The position numbers and the translations under genes are program-made. From an uncultured Bacteroidia bacterium (lineage in GTDB: Bacteria > Bacteroidota > Bacteroidia > Bacteroidales > F082): DNA of 64,000 nt. Of this stretch, positions 8,001 through 15,865 are shown piece after piece (the stretch's first letter is position 1; the number at the start of each line of letters is the position of its first letter). Below the pieces are notes generated by a model. That model made no database searches. It was given only the letters and a program-made list of their open reading frames with translations, and was not told the origin of the DNA. The stretch lies in NCBI GenBank assembly GCA_902794155.1, contig CADBGN010000002.1, positions 1 to 64,000 on the forward strand, in the 5' to 3' direction.

Positions 8001-9710
8001 ATGACAAAATTGCGTTCTTTATTGGTTTTGCTTGCCATGGCGGTCACCGTCGGTGCGGCCGCTCAGACCTATCCTCAATACCGCAACCCGCTTGATATTC
8101 CCATTATGCTGTCGGCCACCTTTGCCGAAATCCGTCCCAACCATGTTCATGCCGGCCTTGACATTAGGACGCAAAGTGTGGAAGGCAAGAAGGTGTATGC
8201 CGTGGCAGATGGCTATATCAGCCGCATCGGCGTGTCGCCCTACGGCTATGGTAACGTGTTGTATATCACGCATTACGATGGTTTTACGACGGTGTATGCC
8301 CACTTGCAGCGTTTCTCCAGCGATGTGGCCAAATATGTGAAGCAGTATCAATATAAGAACAAGAAATACACCTCTCAGATCTATCTCGATGCGGACAAGT
8401 TCCCCGTGAAGCGAGGCGATGTGATTGGTATCTCTGGCAACTCTGGCAGTTCGGGTGGTCCCCATCTTCACTTCGAGATCCGTCATACAGGCAGCGAGAA
8501 ACCCGTCAACCCGATGTTTTTCGGCTACAAGATCGAAGACAATGTGCGTCCAACCATCCTTGGCGTTTCGGTGTATCCTTTGGGTGATGAGTCGACCTTG
8601 GAAGGTGGAATCAACCCGAAGTATTACTCTTTGGCCGAGGGTCAAAAAGGGAAATACACCTTGAAGGAAAGGGAATATGTCCATGGCAACGGCGAGATTT
8701 CGTTTGGCGTGTGTACCTACGACATGGTGGGTGCTTCGACGAATAAGAATGGTCCGTATTTTTATGAGCTTTATCTTGACGACGAGTTGGCCTTCCAAGT
8801 GGAGGCCGACAGTTTCTCCTACAGCGAGCCGCGTTATGTGAACAGCCTACTCGACTATCGCCATTACAAGGAGAAGAAGTCGAGTTATGTGCGCACCGAT
8901 GTCGACCCGAACAACCATTTGCGCATGATTAAGAAGAAGAATGGAACGGTCAAGGTGGCGGAAGGCGACACGGTGAATGTGTGCTTCAAAATCACCGATT
9001 ATGCGGGCAATAGCTCGACGGCATCGTTCAAATTGGTGGGTGTGGCTCCTGTTGAGGTGGAACGTCCCGAGCGTCGTCGCAGCGAGTATTTTGTGAAGGC
9101 CGACGGCTCGCTCAACAACAACATCACCATCGACGACTTTAACGTCTCCATGGAAGATTATACGCTTTTCCGTGACGAATGGATACCGACGGGTCAACGA
9201 GACGAGGCAGGGTGCTGCTCGCGCATCTATCGCTTTGGCGATGAGGGTATGACCACTTTCAAGAAGTTCACGGTGCGCATCCGTCCCGAAGAGCAATGGG
9301 CTTCCGACAAGAGGATGTATATCGCCAGCATCGACAAGAACGGCAAGGTTTCCTCGCTGGGCGGCACGATGAAGAACGGCTGCATGGAGGTGAAGACGTA
9401 TACCATGGGCGAGTATACCATCAAGATCGACTCAGTGGCGCCTACGGTCAAAGCCTCCAACTTCAAGAACGGACAAGCCGTGAATGCGTTGAAGTCGCTG
9501 CGTTTCAAGATTTCCGACGACATGACGGGCATCGAGACCTACGACATCTATCTCGATGACGTGTGGGTCTTGGGCAAGTACGATGCCAAGAACGACCTGC
9601 TTTATTACGAGTTCGACGAGAAGATGAAGAAAGGCACCAACAACGTCAAGGTCGTGGTGACCGATGGCGTCGGAAACACGAAGACCCTAAAGGTAAAGGT
9701 TGTTTATTGA
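8001..9710 (+). CDS. Secreted M23 (LytM-type) metallopeptidase
   Basis: 569 residues with a signal peptide (1-22, ending GAAAQ). The M23 domain occupies about 28-170: zinc ligands in HAGLDI (His50, Asp54) and in GGPHLHFEI (HxH near 155-157), with the Gly-rich GNSGSSGG just before. M23 enzymes cut peptidoglycan cross-bridges. The remaining 400 residues are beta-rich, with segments such as VNVCFKITDYAGNSSTASFKLV and TNNVKVVVTDGVGNTKTLKVKV that look like Ig-like domains, the common layout of large Bacteroidota M23 proteins. An in-frame ATG at 7977 would add eight residues; 8001 gives a cleaner signal peptide. Confidence 0.85.
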   Translation: MTKLRSLLVLLAMAVTVGAAAQTYPQYRNPLDIPIMLSATFAEIRPNHVHAGLDIRTQSVEGKKVYAVADGYISRIGVSPYGYGNVLYITHYDGFTTVYAHLQRFSSDVAKYVKQYQYKNKKYTSQIYLDADKFPVKRGDVIGISGNSGSSGGPHLHFEIRHTGSEKPVNPMFFGYKIEDNVRPTILGVSVYPLGDESTLEGGINPKYYSLAEGQKGKYTLKEREYVHGNGEISFGVCTYDMVGASTNKNGPYFYELYLDDELAFQVEADSFSYSEPRYVNSLLDYRHYKEKKSSYVRTDVDPNNHLRMIKKKNGTVKVAEGDTVNVCFKITDYAGNSSTASFKLVGVAPVEVERPERRRSEYFVKADGSLNNNITIDDFNVSMEDYTLFRDEWIPTGQRDEAGCCSRIYRFGDEGMTTFKKFTVRIRPEEQWASDKRMYIASIDKNGKVSSLGGTMKNGCMEVKTYTMGEYTIKIDSVAPTVKASNFKNGQAVNALKSLRFKISDDMTGIETYDIYLDDVWVLGKYDAKNDLLYYEFDEKMKKGTNNVKVVVTDGVGNTKTLKVKVVY

Positions 9711-9716
9711 TTTGTA

Positions 9717-9737
9717 GAGACGCATTGCATGCGTCTC
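9717..9737. repeat. GAGACGCAT palindrome after the M23 gene
   Basis: GAGACGCAT (9717-9725) and ATGCGTCTC (9729-9737) form a 9-bp hairpin with a 3-nt loop, seven bases past the stop codon. It belongs to the same GTAGAGACGC family as the insertion in the BadF kinase gene at 54491-54567 and may also act in transcript ending. Confidence 0.7.
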
Positions 9738-9755
9738 CTTGCTAATCACCATCAA

Positions 9756-11219
9756 TTATCTCGGTACGTATTGGTACGCCCCCATATCAGGCGCACCCAC
9801 CCTTGATACACCGTCCAAATCGCTAGGCACCTCGTTGCCAAAAAGCGGGTTGCCCATGCCGATGGCGGGTGAGGCGATGTTGTCGAGGTGGCAGTCGGGC
9901 TTCAACGGATCGGCAAAGCAAGGTTCAAGGTTGAAGAGGCAATGACTGAAACCCGGCATGGATCCATTGTATTTCTCCGATTTGATGAGGCAATGGTCGA
10001 AGGTGTAAAGTGAGTCGGCTTCGGGACCGAATGTGGCCTTGAATTCGTCCTTTTGTTTGCCGTAGACGATGCAGTTGTCCATCTCCATGCGGAAGGGATA
10101 ATAGAAGGGCTCGTTGTTGCCGCCGATGGCGTAGTTGGCCACCGAAACGGCGTTTTCGTTCTTGTTGTGCTCGTTGGCGTTCCAATAGTTGGCGATGGTG
10201 CCGTGCACGAAACGATAGTCGCCGCCAAAAGCCCAGAAGTTGGCAAAGCCGCAGTTGGCGATGACGAAGTTCTTGGCCTCAACGGCATAGAGGATGGAAA
10301 ACAGGCCGTAGCCGCTTTGATTTTCAACGATGGTGTTGTCGATACGCAAGGCGCATTCCGTGGCTTTCAGTACCGATTGGCAGTTGAGGCCGATGGTACC
10401 GTTGCGAATGATGGCATGGCTGATGCGGTGGTCGGCACCGGCGCGACCGTCCATCATCAGGATTTGCTCCCATTGTCCTGGGGTGTCGTTGTAGTAGGGC
10501 TCCAAACGGTCGCCTTGCACGACGACAGGCTCCTCGGCGGTGCCGTCGATGATGAGCTGACCGTCGCTCCATGAGAGGATGCCTCCGCCTTGGTGACAAT
10601 AGATTTGCGTGCCTTTTTCAATCCTCAAGGTACCATAACTATTGATGAGGGCGTAGCCGTAGATGACGTAGGGTCGTTCCGAAGTCCAAACCGTGGTCTG
10701 AAGGCTATCGGCAACGATGTGGTAGGGATAGGGCGTACCGCCAATGTTCACCACCTTGTCCGCTACGATGTAATTGGCATTCTGTCCCCAAGCCAATAGC
10801 TTGATGGTCTGTGTGTTGCCGTTGGTGATGAACTCCAGCTCATCTTCCACCACGAAAGGCGAGTTGAGGTCGTTCGGGTTGATGGTGACGCGCAGGAAAG
10901 AAAAGAGACTGTCGTTGGCAGGGATGATCTTGTCATAAATCTCGGTGGCACTTTCGCCGTCGAGGTTGAATCGGAAAGGGGAATTGTCGCCTCCGACCAG
11001 ACGGATGGAACTGATTTTCAAGTCATCGCTATGCGTGTTGTAGATTCTCAGTTCGTGTGTGGCCGAGCCCAACGAGGTAAAAACAGTGTCGAAGAGAACT
11101 GTGTCGGCCGAGAATTCCAGCTTCAGATTGGAGTCAGGATTGACCGTGTTGTTCTTCTTGCACGAATAGCCCGCCAATAGGAAAATGGTGATTATGAGTA
11201 AGATATGTCGAGTTTTCAT
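9756..11219 (-). CDS. Parallel beta-helix lipoprotein with choice-of-anchor Q-like end
   Basis: 487 residues. The signal peptide ends in lipobox AGYSC (Cys20). Residues 30-140 form an Ig-like beta domain (LEFSADTVLFDTVFTSLGS, then TATHELRIYNTHSDDLKI). Residues 180-430 are a right-handed beta-helix region with repeated short strands (GTLRIEKGTQIYC, ISHAIIRNGTIGLNCQ, FVIANCGFANFW). The C-terminus SPAIGMGN, DLDGVSRVGAPDMGAYQY is the typical end of choice-of-anchor Q proteins. This lipoprotein type is widely conserved in Bacteroidales; its function is unknown, presumably at the outer membrane. Confidence 0.8.
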   Translation of the reverse strand: MKTRHILLIITIFLLAGYSCKKNNTVNPDSNLKLEFSADTVLFDTVFTSLGSATHELRIYNTHSDDLKISSIRLVGGDNSPFRFNLDGESATEIYDKIIPANDSLFSFLRVTINPNDLNSPFVVEDELEFITNGNTQTIKLLAWGQNANYIVADKVVNIGGTPYPYHIVADSLQTTVWTSERPYVIYGYALINSYGTLRIEKGTQIYCHQGGGILSWSDGQLIIDGTAEEPVVVQGDRLEPYYNDTPGQWEQILMMDGRAGADHRISHAIIRNGTIGLNCQSVLKATECALRIDNTIVENQSGYGLFSILYAVEAKNFVIANCGFANFWAFGGDYRFVHGTIANYWNANEHNKNENAVSVANYAIGGNNEPFYYPFRMEMDNCIVYGKQKDEFKATFGPEADSLYTFDHCLIKSEKYNGSMPGFSHCLFNLEPCFADPLKPDCHLDNIASPAIGMGNPLFGNEVPSDLDGVSRVGAPDMGAYQYVPR

Positions 11220-11236
11220 GACAGAGTTTAAAATTG

Positions 11237-11289
11237 CAAAGATAAACTTTTATTGGATACGGGCGGAAATGGATTTTATTGTATTTTTG
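11237..11289. promoter_or_regulatory. Divergent -7 boxes (11219 lipoprotein and 11307 barrel genes)
   Basis: Minus strand TATCTTTG (11237-11244) lies 17 nt before the lipoprotein ATG. Plus strand TATTTTTG (11282-11289) lies 17 nt before the ATG at 11307. Both match TAnnTTTG. Confidence 0.55.
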
Positions 11290-11306
11290 CGGAAAATATC
11301 GTGACT

Positions 11307-11870
11307 ATGAAACGTTTCGCAATCATCGCATCGCTTTTTTTGATGCTTTTCGGCTTTGTTGACAAGGCCTCGGCACAATTTCTTCCCGATGTGCCGGATA
11401 TGAAAGGAAAATTTGTCGTCGGCGGCAACGTGGGTGGCGGAATGTATGGTAATTATCTCAACGTATCCATCGCTCCACAGTTTGGCTACCGCATCTTCAG
11501 CCCCTGGGAAGTGGGTGTGCGTGGCATCTATAATCTGTCGTGTGATTTCGACCGTTATTATGGCAGTTCGTACGCGCATTATTTTGGTGTGGCACCCTAT
11601 ACCAACTGCCAGGTTTACAAGGGTCTGTTCGTCCATGTCGAGGATGAAATGATGTATGGATTCTCCCGTTGGAACCATACTACGACGGGCAGTAAATGGT
11701 TCAATAGCTTATTTGTTGGAGCAGGATACCGTCAGTATTCCTACTCGGGCAGTTTTGTGTATTATATGGTGCTTTACAACCTGAGTTGGTCCACATTATC
11801 GACGGGAGAGATAGATACGCCCTACGCTTCGCCCATTTCCTTGCGTGTCGGCTATTGCTTCAGCTTTTAA
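11307..11870 (+). CDS. Small outer-membrane beta-barrel protein
   Basis: 187 residues with a signal peptide MKRFAIIASLFLMLFGFVDKASA. The mature part alternates hydrophobic and polar residues in amphipathic strands (KFVVGGNVGGGMYGNYLNVSIAPQFGYRI, WEVGVRGIYNLSCDF, YFGVAPYTNCQVY) and ends in aromatic Phe, as for outer-membrane barrels of about eight strands. The longer frame beginning at 11253 includes the promoter, so 11307 is the start. Function unknown. Confidence 0.75.
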   Translation: MKRFAIIASLFLMLFGFVDKASAQFLPDVPDMKGKFVVGGNVGGGMYGNYLNVSIAPQFGYRIFSPWEVGVRGIYNLSCDFDRYYGSSYAHYFGVAPYTNCQVYKGLFVHVEDEMMYGFSRWNHTTTGSKWFNSLFVGAGYRQYSYSGSFVYYMVLYNLSWSTLSTGEIDTPYASPISLRVGYCFSF

Positions 11871-11892
11871 TCAGTTGATAGTTTGCAGTTTG

Positions 11893-11930
11893 CAGTTGTT
11901 CAGTTTTTTGTTCCCATAACTGAACAACTG
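11893..11930. terminator. Hairpin between convergent barrel and smpB genes
   Basis: CAGTTGTTCAGTT (11893-11905) pairs with AACTGAACAACTG (11918-11930), a 13-bp stem with a 12-nt loop. Extra copies of the CAGTTG/CAACTG words flank it (11871-11953). Placed between convergent genes, it may end both transcripts, though there is no strong U-tract. Confidence 0.6.
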
Positions 11931-11950
11931 ATTAACTGAACAACTGACAA

Positions 11951-12415
11951 CTAGTATCTCTCCATCCTTTCCAACTCCCGCTTCGAGTCCTTGGTTTTCA
12001 AGGTCTCGCGCTTGTCGTAAAAGTGCTTGCCTCGGGCTAATGCAATGTCCAACTTAGCCAAACCGTTTTCGTTGATAAACAGCACGATAGGCACGATGGT
12101 GAAGCCTTTCTCCTGCACTTTGTTTTTCAGCTTGCGAAGTTCACGGGCGTTGAGTAGCAGTTTGCGGTCGCGTTTGGGATCGTGGTTGTTGTAGGTGCCT
12201 TGGGCGTACTCGGCGATGTGCATGCCGATGACAAACAATTCATTGCCCTTGAAGCTGCAATACGAATCCGCTAGACTTGCCTTGCCGCCACGGATGGACT
12301 TGATTTCCGTCCCCGTCAGCACGATGCCAGCCGTCAGCGTCTCCACGAGGAAATACTCGAATGTGGCGCGCTTGTTCTTAATCTTGATGTTGCTATTTGT
12401 GCTCTTTTTGTCCAT
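11951..12415 (-). CDS. smpB: SsrA-binding protein SmpB
   Basis: 154 residues, the normal SmpB length. Conserved blocks are present: [39 protein letters not shown], then [25 protein letters not shown] and the basic C-terminal tail [20 protein letters not shown], which enters the ribosome A site in place of mRNA. SmpB binds tmRNA and rescues stalled ribosomes. The ATG at 12415 is chosen over an upstream frame that runs into aroC. A -7 box lies 8 nt upstream, so the leader would be only a few bases. tmRNA itself was not seen in this window. Confidence 0.95.
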   Translation of the reverse strand: MDKKSTNSNIKIKNKRATFEYFLVETLTAGIVLTGTEIKSIRGGKASLADSYCSFKGNELFVIGMHIAEYAQGTYNNHDPKRDRKLLLNARELRKLKNKVQEKGFTIVPIVLFINENGLAKLDIALARGKHFYDKRETLKTKDSKRELERMERY

Positions 12416-12423
12416 TGCGGCTG

Positions 12424-12459
12424 CAAAAATACAAAATTCTGTTGATTTTTGTATTTTTG
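12424..12459. promoter_or_regulatory. Palindromic divergent promoters of smpB and aroC
   Basis: The 48-nt gap between smpB and aroC holds an inverted repeat: GCAAAAATACAAAA on one side and TTTTTGTATTTTTGC on the other. Each arm carries a TATTTTTG -7 box (12424-12431 minus, 12452-12459 plus). The boxes end 8 nt and 4 nt before the two ATGs, so both mRNAs would be leaderless or nearly so. Confidence 0.65.
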
Positions 12460-12463
12460 CCTC

Positions 12464-13465
12464 ATGAATACAATTGGTCACATCTTCAGGCTCACCACTT
12501 TTGGTGAGTCGCACGGCACGGCCATCGGTGGTGTCATCGACGGTTGCCCTTCACAATTGGAATTGGATTTTGATTTCATTGATAGCGAACTGCTTAGGCG
12601 CAAGACAGCACAATCTTCAACAGCATCGCAACGTAAAGAAACGGACCGAATCGAATGGCTCTCAGGTTTGCTCGATGGGGTCACTTTGGGTACGCCGATT
12701 GCCTTTATGGTGCGCAATGAGGACTGCAAACCAGAAGATTACAAGGCTTTGAAAGATGTCTACCGTCCTTCCCACGCCGATTTCACTTATGAGCAGAAAT
12801 ACGGCATCCGTGACTGGCGCGGTGGTGGCAGGGCTTCGGCTAGAACAACGCTGCCCATCGTGGTCGCAGGTGCCATCGCCAAGCAGATTTTGAAGGAGAA
12901 GGGTGCTCAAATCATTGCCGGAGTTATTGAAATGGGCGACGCTGAACAGGCTCGTAGAGATGGCGATACTGTAGGTGGCGTCGTCGAATGTTGTATTAAA
13001 GGTGTTCCTTCGGGTTTAGGTGAGCCTATGTTTGGCAAGTTCTCCGCCGAACTGGCTCATGCCATGTTCAGCCTGCCTGCCGTGAAGGGCTTTGAGGTTG
13101 GTGACGGCTTTGCCTTGGCCAAGATGAAAGGCTCAGAGGCCAATGACACCTTTATTAATAGAGACGAGGGACGAGAGACGAGGGACGGAGGACGAGGGAC
13201 GGAAGTCATTGGGATTACAACGGCGACCAATCATTCTGGAGGCATCCAAGGCGGCATCACTAATGGCAATGATGTTGTTTTTAGAGTGGCCTTCAAGCCG
13301 ATACCGAGCATCGCAAAACCTCAGCAAACCGTGAATCGGGCAGGGGAGACATGCCAAATAGCCATCGAGGGCCGGCATGATGTGTGTGTCTTACCCCGCG
13401 CTGTCGTCTTAGTGGAGGCATTGGCGGCGATGGTAACCTTAGATGAGATGTTGCTTTCGGTATAA
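12464..13465 (+). CDS. aroC: Chorismate synthase, with an in-frame low-complexity insertion
   Basis: 333 residues. Family signatures are clear: [22 protein letters not shown] at the N-terminus (written here in part: FGESHG), [17 protein letters not shown] and [10 protein letters not shown] in the middle, and [14 protein letters not shown] toward the end. The enzyme uses reduced FMN to convert EPSP to chorismate, the last step of the shikimate pathway. Residues 233-247 ([15 protein letters not shown]) sit between NDTFIN and the [12 protein letters not shown] block and derive from a GACGAGG-type repeat at 13160-13204; most chorismate synthases have only a short loop there. The start at 12464 matches the family N-terminus. 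Confidence 0.93.
   Translation: MNTIGHIFRLTTFGESHGTAIGGVIDGCPSQLELDFDFIDSELLRRKTAQSSTASQRKETDRIEWLSGLLDGVTLGTPIAFMVRNEDCKPEDYKALKDVYRPSHADFTYEQKYGIRDWRGGGRASARTTLPIVVAGAIAKQILKEKGAQIIAGVIEMGDAEQARRDGDTVGGVVECCIKGVPSGLGEPMFGKFSAELAHAMFSLPAVKGFEVGDGFALAKMKGSEANDTFINRDEGRETRDGGRGTEVIGITTATNHSGGIQGGITNGNDVVFRVAFKPIPSIAKPQQTVNRAGETCQIAIEGRHDVCVLPRAVVLVEALAAMVTLDEMLLSV
13160..13204. repeat. GACGAGGGACGAGA-type tandem repeat inside aroC
   Basis: Five imperfect copies of GA(C/G)GAGG or GACGAGA in tandem. The run is 45 nt, exactly 15 codons, so the reading frame is kept. It matches the G/A-rich strand of the dispersed repeats at 5770-5860, 7891-7966 and 15884-15985. Confidence 0.75.
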
Positions 13466-13486
13466 TGGTTACCCAAATTTCTTGTT

Positions 13487-13562
13487 ATATGAATCCCGTA
13501 GGAATTGACGCTCGGTAAAACTAACGAAAAGCAGCCCTTCATCCCGTAGGGATGTACCATAA
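13487..13562. repeat. ATCCCGTAGG repeat element between convergent genes
   Basis: Contains GAATCCCGTAGGAATTGACG and later CATCCCGTAGGGATGTACC, with GCTCGGTAAAACTAACG between. Each ATCCCGTAGGGAT unit is a small palindrome. It fills the gap between the convergent aroC and GLPGLI/PNGase genes. I recall similar words as common intergenic repeats in Bacteroidales genomes, which I cannot confirm here. Confidence 0.6.
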
Positions 13563-13563
13563 C

Positions 13564-15249
13564 CTATCTTTCATACAATACCACCCCTGATACCATCCAG
13601 TGGCTGAACGATTCGCCTTCGTCTTTGCCTTGTGGGATGGCAACTCGTAGCGTATGCTTTCCTGGCTTCAATCCGCTTAGGTCGAAATAGACGGGATTGG
13701 TGGCAGTGCCGGGACACCAGCCCGAACGCGAGTAGTCGGAAGAGGAGAGGCCATTCCAGAAGTTGCCCGAAACAGGGTTCTGGTCGCGGAAGGTGGCGCA
13801 GTCGCAGCGCCAAGGCGTGTGGGTGAATAGCTTCACCCCATCGATGAAAATAGCGTTCTCTTTGGGGTTGAACTCGTCGCCGTTGTCCCAGCCACCATGG
13901 CCCGTGCTGATGTAACGTAGACGAACGTTCTTGGCGCTTTCGGGGAGTTCAAACTCCACTTCCAAAGTGTCTGTGGCAAACAAGCGACCGTAATTCTGTC
14001 CCGACATTTCCAGTACGTTGCAGGTGTTGAACAGCGGAATGGAGTGTTGCTTCAATGGCTTCTTGCTCCATTTGTTCTCGCCCGGGTAGGCGAGGAGGTC
14101 GAGCGAAATCTTGTGCCCGCCCTTATCGTAGTTGCCGATGAAAGCCCCAATGAGCACGTCGCCACGCAAACGGTCACGCAACTCGCTGACTTCCATCTTG
14201 TAGTAGTTTTCACCTGTCCATTCCAGACCGTCGATCTGCACCTTGTCGTTGAAATGGCCTGCACCGAACGAGGTGAAAAACCGTACCATCTCGACTGGTG
14301 GCAAATAATCCTTCTCCGCCTTGATGCCTTGGTATTCCTTGCCATCTTTGCCGACCATGGTAGGCAATGCCTCGATGCCTTTTGTCAAGCCATCCTTGAA
14401 ACTCATGGCTTTTTCGGTCGGGATGACGAAGACGGAGGCGCTGCGGTCGTAGGCATCACCGTTGCTGCGTTGTCGGATTTCGGCAAAGATTTGGTAATGG
14501 GCAGGCAATTCCGGCAACTTCAACCGCTTGACAATCAGTGTGCCGTGGCTGAAGTGGATGGTGGTGTCGTAAGGTATTTCACCATCAAAAGGCGCATAGT
14601 CTGCAAAATGGATCTGCTCGTCCTCGAACACAGGAATGCGCATGACGAGTTTGTCCTTGCGCAGTTGGCTCAACTCTCGGGATGTCTTATGTTGGCCTTT
14701 GTAGTCCGGAATGAGGTCGACGAGAGCATACTTTTGGTCTTTAACTACAGTCAAGTCAGTGATATAGGAGCCGTTTCTCATGCAGCGGACCATCACGCCT
14801 TTCAGCCGGCCGAGACCAGGCATGGGTGTGGCCTCGAAACCGAGGCTTTCCGACATCCACACTTCGATGGTGTTGGAGTTGATACTGGTCTTGTATTTCT
14901 TGCAATCGTAACCCAACAGTTTTTCCTTGCCTTCTTCGCTGAAAACCACGTCGTTATCGGTCAGTGAATAGGAACTGTAGAACTTTCCATCGCTGTAGTC
15001 CAAAATGGTGTAGACGGAGTCGTGGACAAAATCCACGTAGGTGCTGATTTCTGCATATCCTGGGATAGGGTTGGAAGAAGACTTTTCGACATTTTTGATT
15101 TTCAAGCATTTCGCGTTTTCAACGACCTGAATGGAGGTGGTGTCTTGTTCGGCGACGCCTTTGGCATAGCTCTGATAAGAAAGTATATGCTGCCCAAAGG
15201 CAAATGAAACTGATAAAACTGCAAGCAGACTGATGATAAACCGTTTCAT
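13564..15249 (-). CDS. Secreted GLPGLI-type protein with PNGase F-like C-terminus
   Basis: 561 residues with a signal peptide (1-19). Residues 20-200 resemble the GLPGLI family: LGYDCKKYKTSINSNTIEVW, then MPGLGRLKGVM, matching the motif for which the family is named. Residues 340-560 resemble the two jelly-roll domains of peptide-N-glycosidase F: STGHGGWDNGDEFN, TPWRCDCATFRDQNPVSGNF, then SGWCPGTATNPVYFDL. The Glu in GDEF lies where the essential Glu206 of PNGase F falls by my alignment. PNGase F removes N-linked glycans from glycoproteins, so this could act on host or dietary glycoproteins. No T9SS tail is seen. A standalone minus-strand gene. Confidence 0.75.
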   Translation of the reverse strand: MKRFIISLLAVLSVSFAFGQHILSYQSYAKGVAEQDTTSIQVVENAKCLKIKNVEKSSSNPIPGYAEISTYVDFVHDSVYTILDYSDGKFYSSYSLTDNDVVFSEEGKEKLLGYDCKKYKTSINSNTIEVWMSESLGFEATPMPGLGRLKGVMVRCMRNGSYITDLTVVKDQKYALVDLIPDYKGQHKTSRELSQLRKDKLVMRIPVFEDEQIHFADYAPFDGEIPYDTTIHFSHGTLIVKRLKLPELPAHYQIFAEIRQRSNGDAYDRSASVFVIPTEKAMSFKDGLTKGIEALPTMVGKDGKEYQGIKAEKDYLPPVEMVRFFTSFGAGHFNDKVQIDGLEWTGENYYKMEVSELRDRLRGDVLIGAFIGNYDKGGHKISLDLLAYPGENKWSKKPLKQHSIPLFNTCNVLEMSGQNYGRLFATDTLEVEFELPESAKNVRLRYISTGHGGWDNGDEFNPKENAIFIDGVKLFTHTPWRCDCATFRDQNPVSGNFWNGLSSSDYSRSGWCPGTATNPVYFDLSGLKPGKHTLRVAIPQGKDEGESFSHWMVSGVVLYER

Positions 15250-15297
15250 ATCGTGTTGAATCTGAGATCTTTGAATTTTGAATTTAAATCTTGAATC

Positions 15298-15321
15298 GGC
15301 CCTTCGACAGGCTCAGGGACC
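15298..15321. repeat. 24-nt repeat CCTTCGACAGGCTCAGG, copy 1
   Basis: GGCCCTTCGACAGGCTCAGG plus GACC, just past the stop of the downstream chromate transporter gene. An inverted copy differing at one base lies at 15922-15945. Confidence 0.75.
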
Positions 15322-15325
15322 TTGA

Positions 15326-15865
15326 TTAATACGCGAAAAACCCTATCACACCAGAAATCACTATCAACAATATCGGATTCGCCTTGAAGAAATACGAGGC
15401 TACAAATGCCAAAACGCAGATGATGACGCTGATATTGTATTGTCCACGACCGAAGTCAACGAAGTTTTGAGTGTTCATCATGGAGAGTCCGGCGGCGAAG
15501 ATGAGTCCTGCAATGGCAGGCTTAAGACCTTTCAAGGTGTTGGCCATCAGTGCGTTGTTCTTCTTACTCATGAACAATTTCAAGATGAAGTACACCATGA
15601 TGATAGATGGCAGACAGAGCGCAAACGATGCCAACAGCGAGCCGCCGAAGCCTGCCGTGGTATAGCCCACGTATGTCGCCAAATTGATGGAGATGGGGCC
15701 TGGTGTCATCTGCGAGATGGCCACCATGTCGGCAAAGTCGGTGGTGCTCATCCAAGCGTAATGGTCCACCACCTCATGCTGTATGAGCGAGAGCATGGCA
15801 TAGCCACCGCCGAAGCCCAGCACACCGATTTTCACGAAGACCCAAAGCAGCTGCAAGTAAATCAT
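15326..15865 (-). CDS. Chromate transporter half-protein (ChrA-type), second subunit
   Basis: 179 residues with five to six membrane helices. The CHR-domain signature FVKIGVLGFGGGYAMLSLIQHE opens the protein, followed by TTDFADMVAISQMTPGPISINLATYVGY, the conserved proton-motive region of the CHR family. Short 180-220-residue CHR proteins normally occur as adjacent pairs forming one functional antiporter; this one overlaps the start of its partner's stop by 4 nt. The family exports chromate by proton antiport, though native substrates in gut bacteria are uncertain. Confidence 0.88.
   Translation of the reverse strand: MIYLQLLWVFVKIGVLGFGGGYAMLSLIQHEVVDHYAWMSTTDFADMVAISQMTPGPISINLATYVGYTTAGFGGSLLASFALCLPSIIMVYFILKLFMSKKNNALMANTLKGLKPAIAGLIFAAGLSMMNTQNFVDFGRGQYNISVIICVLAFVASYFFKANPILLIVISGVIGFFAY

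Noticed and set aside
8019..8798. A 259-codon minus-strand frame opposite the M23 peptidase gene
   Set aside because: The plus strand carries intact M23 motifs, and the minus frame has shadow composition.
14044..14967. A 307-codon plus-strand frame opposite the GLPGLI/PNGase-like gene
   Set aside because: It is antisense to a gene with signal peptide and family motifs; no promoter or family pattern supports it.
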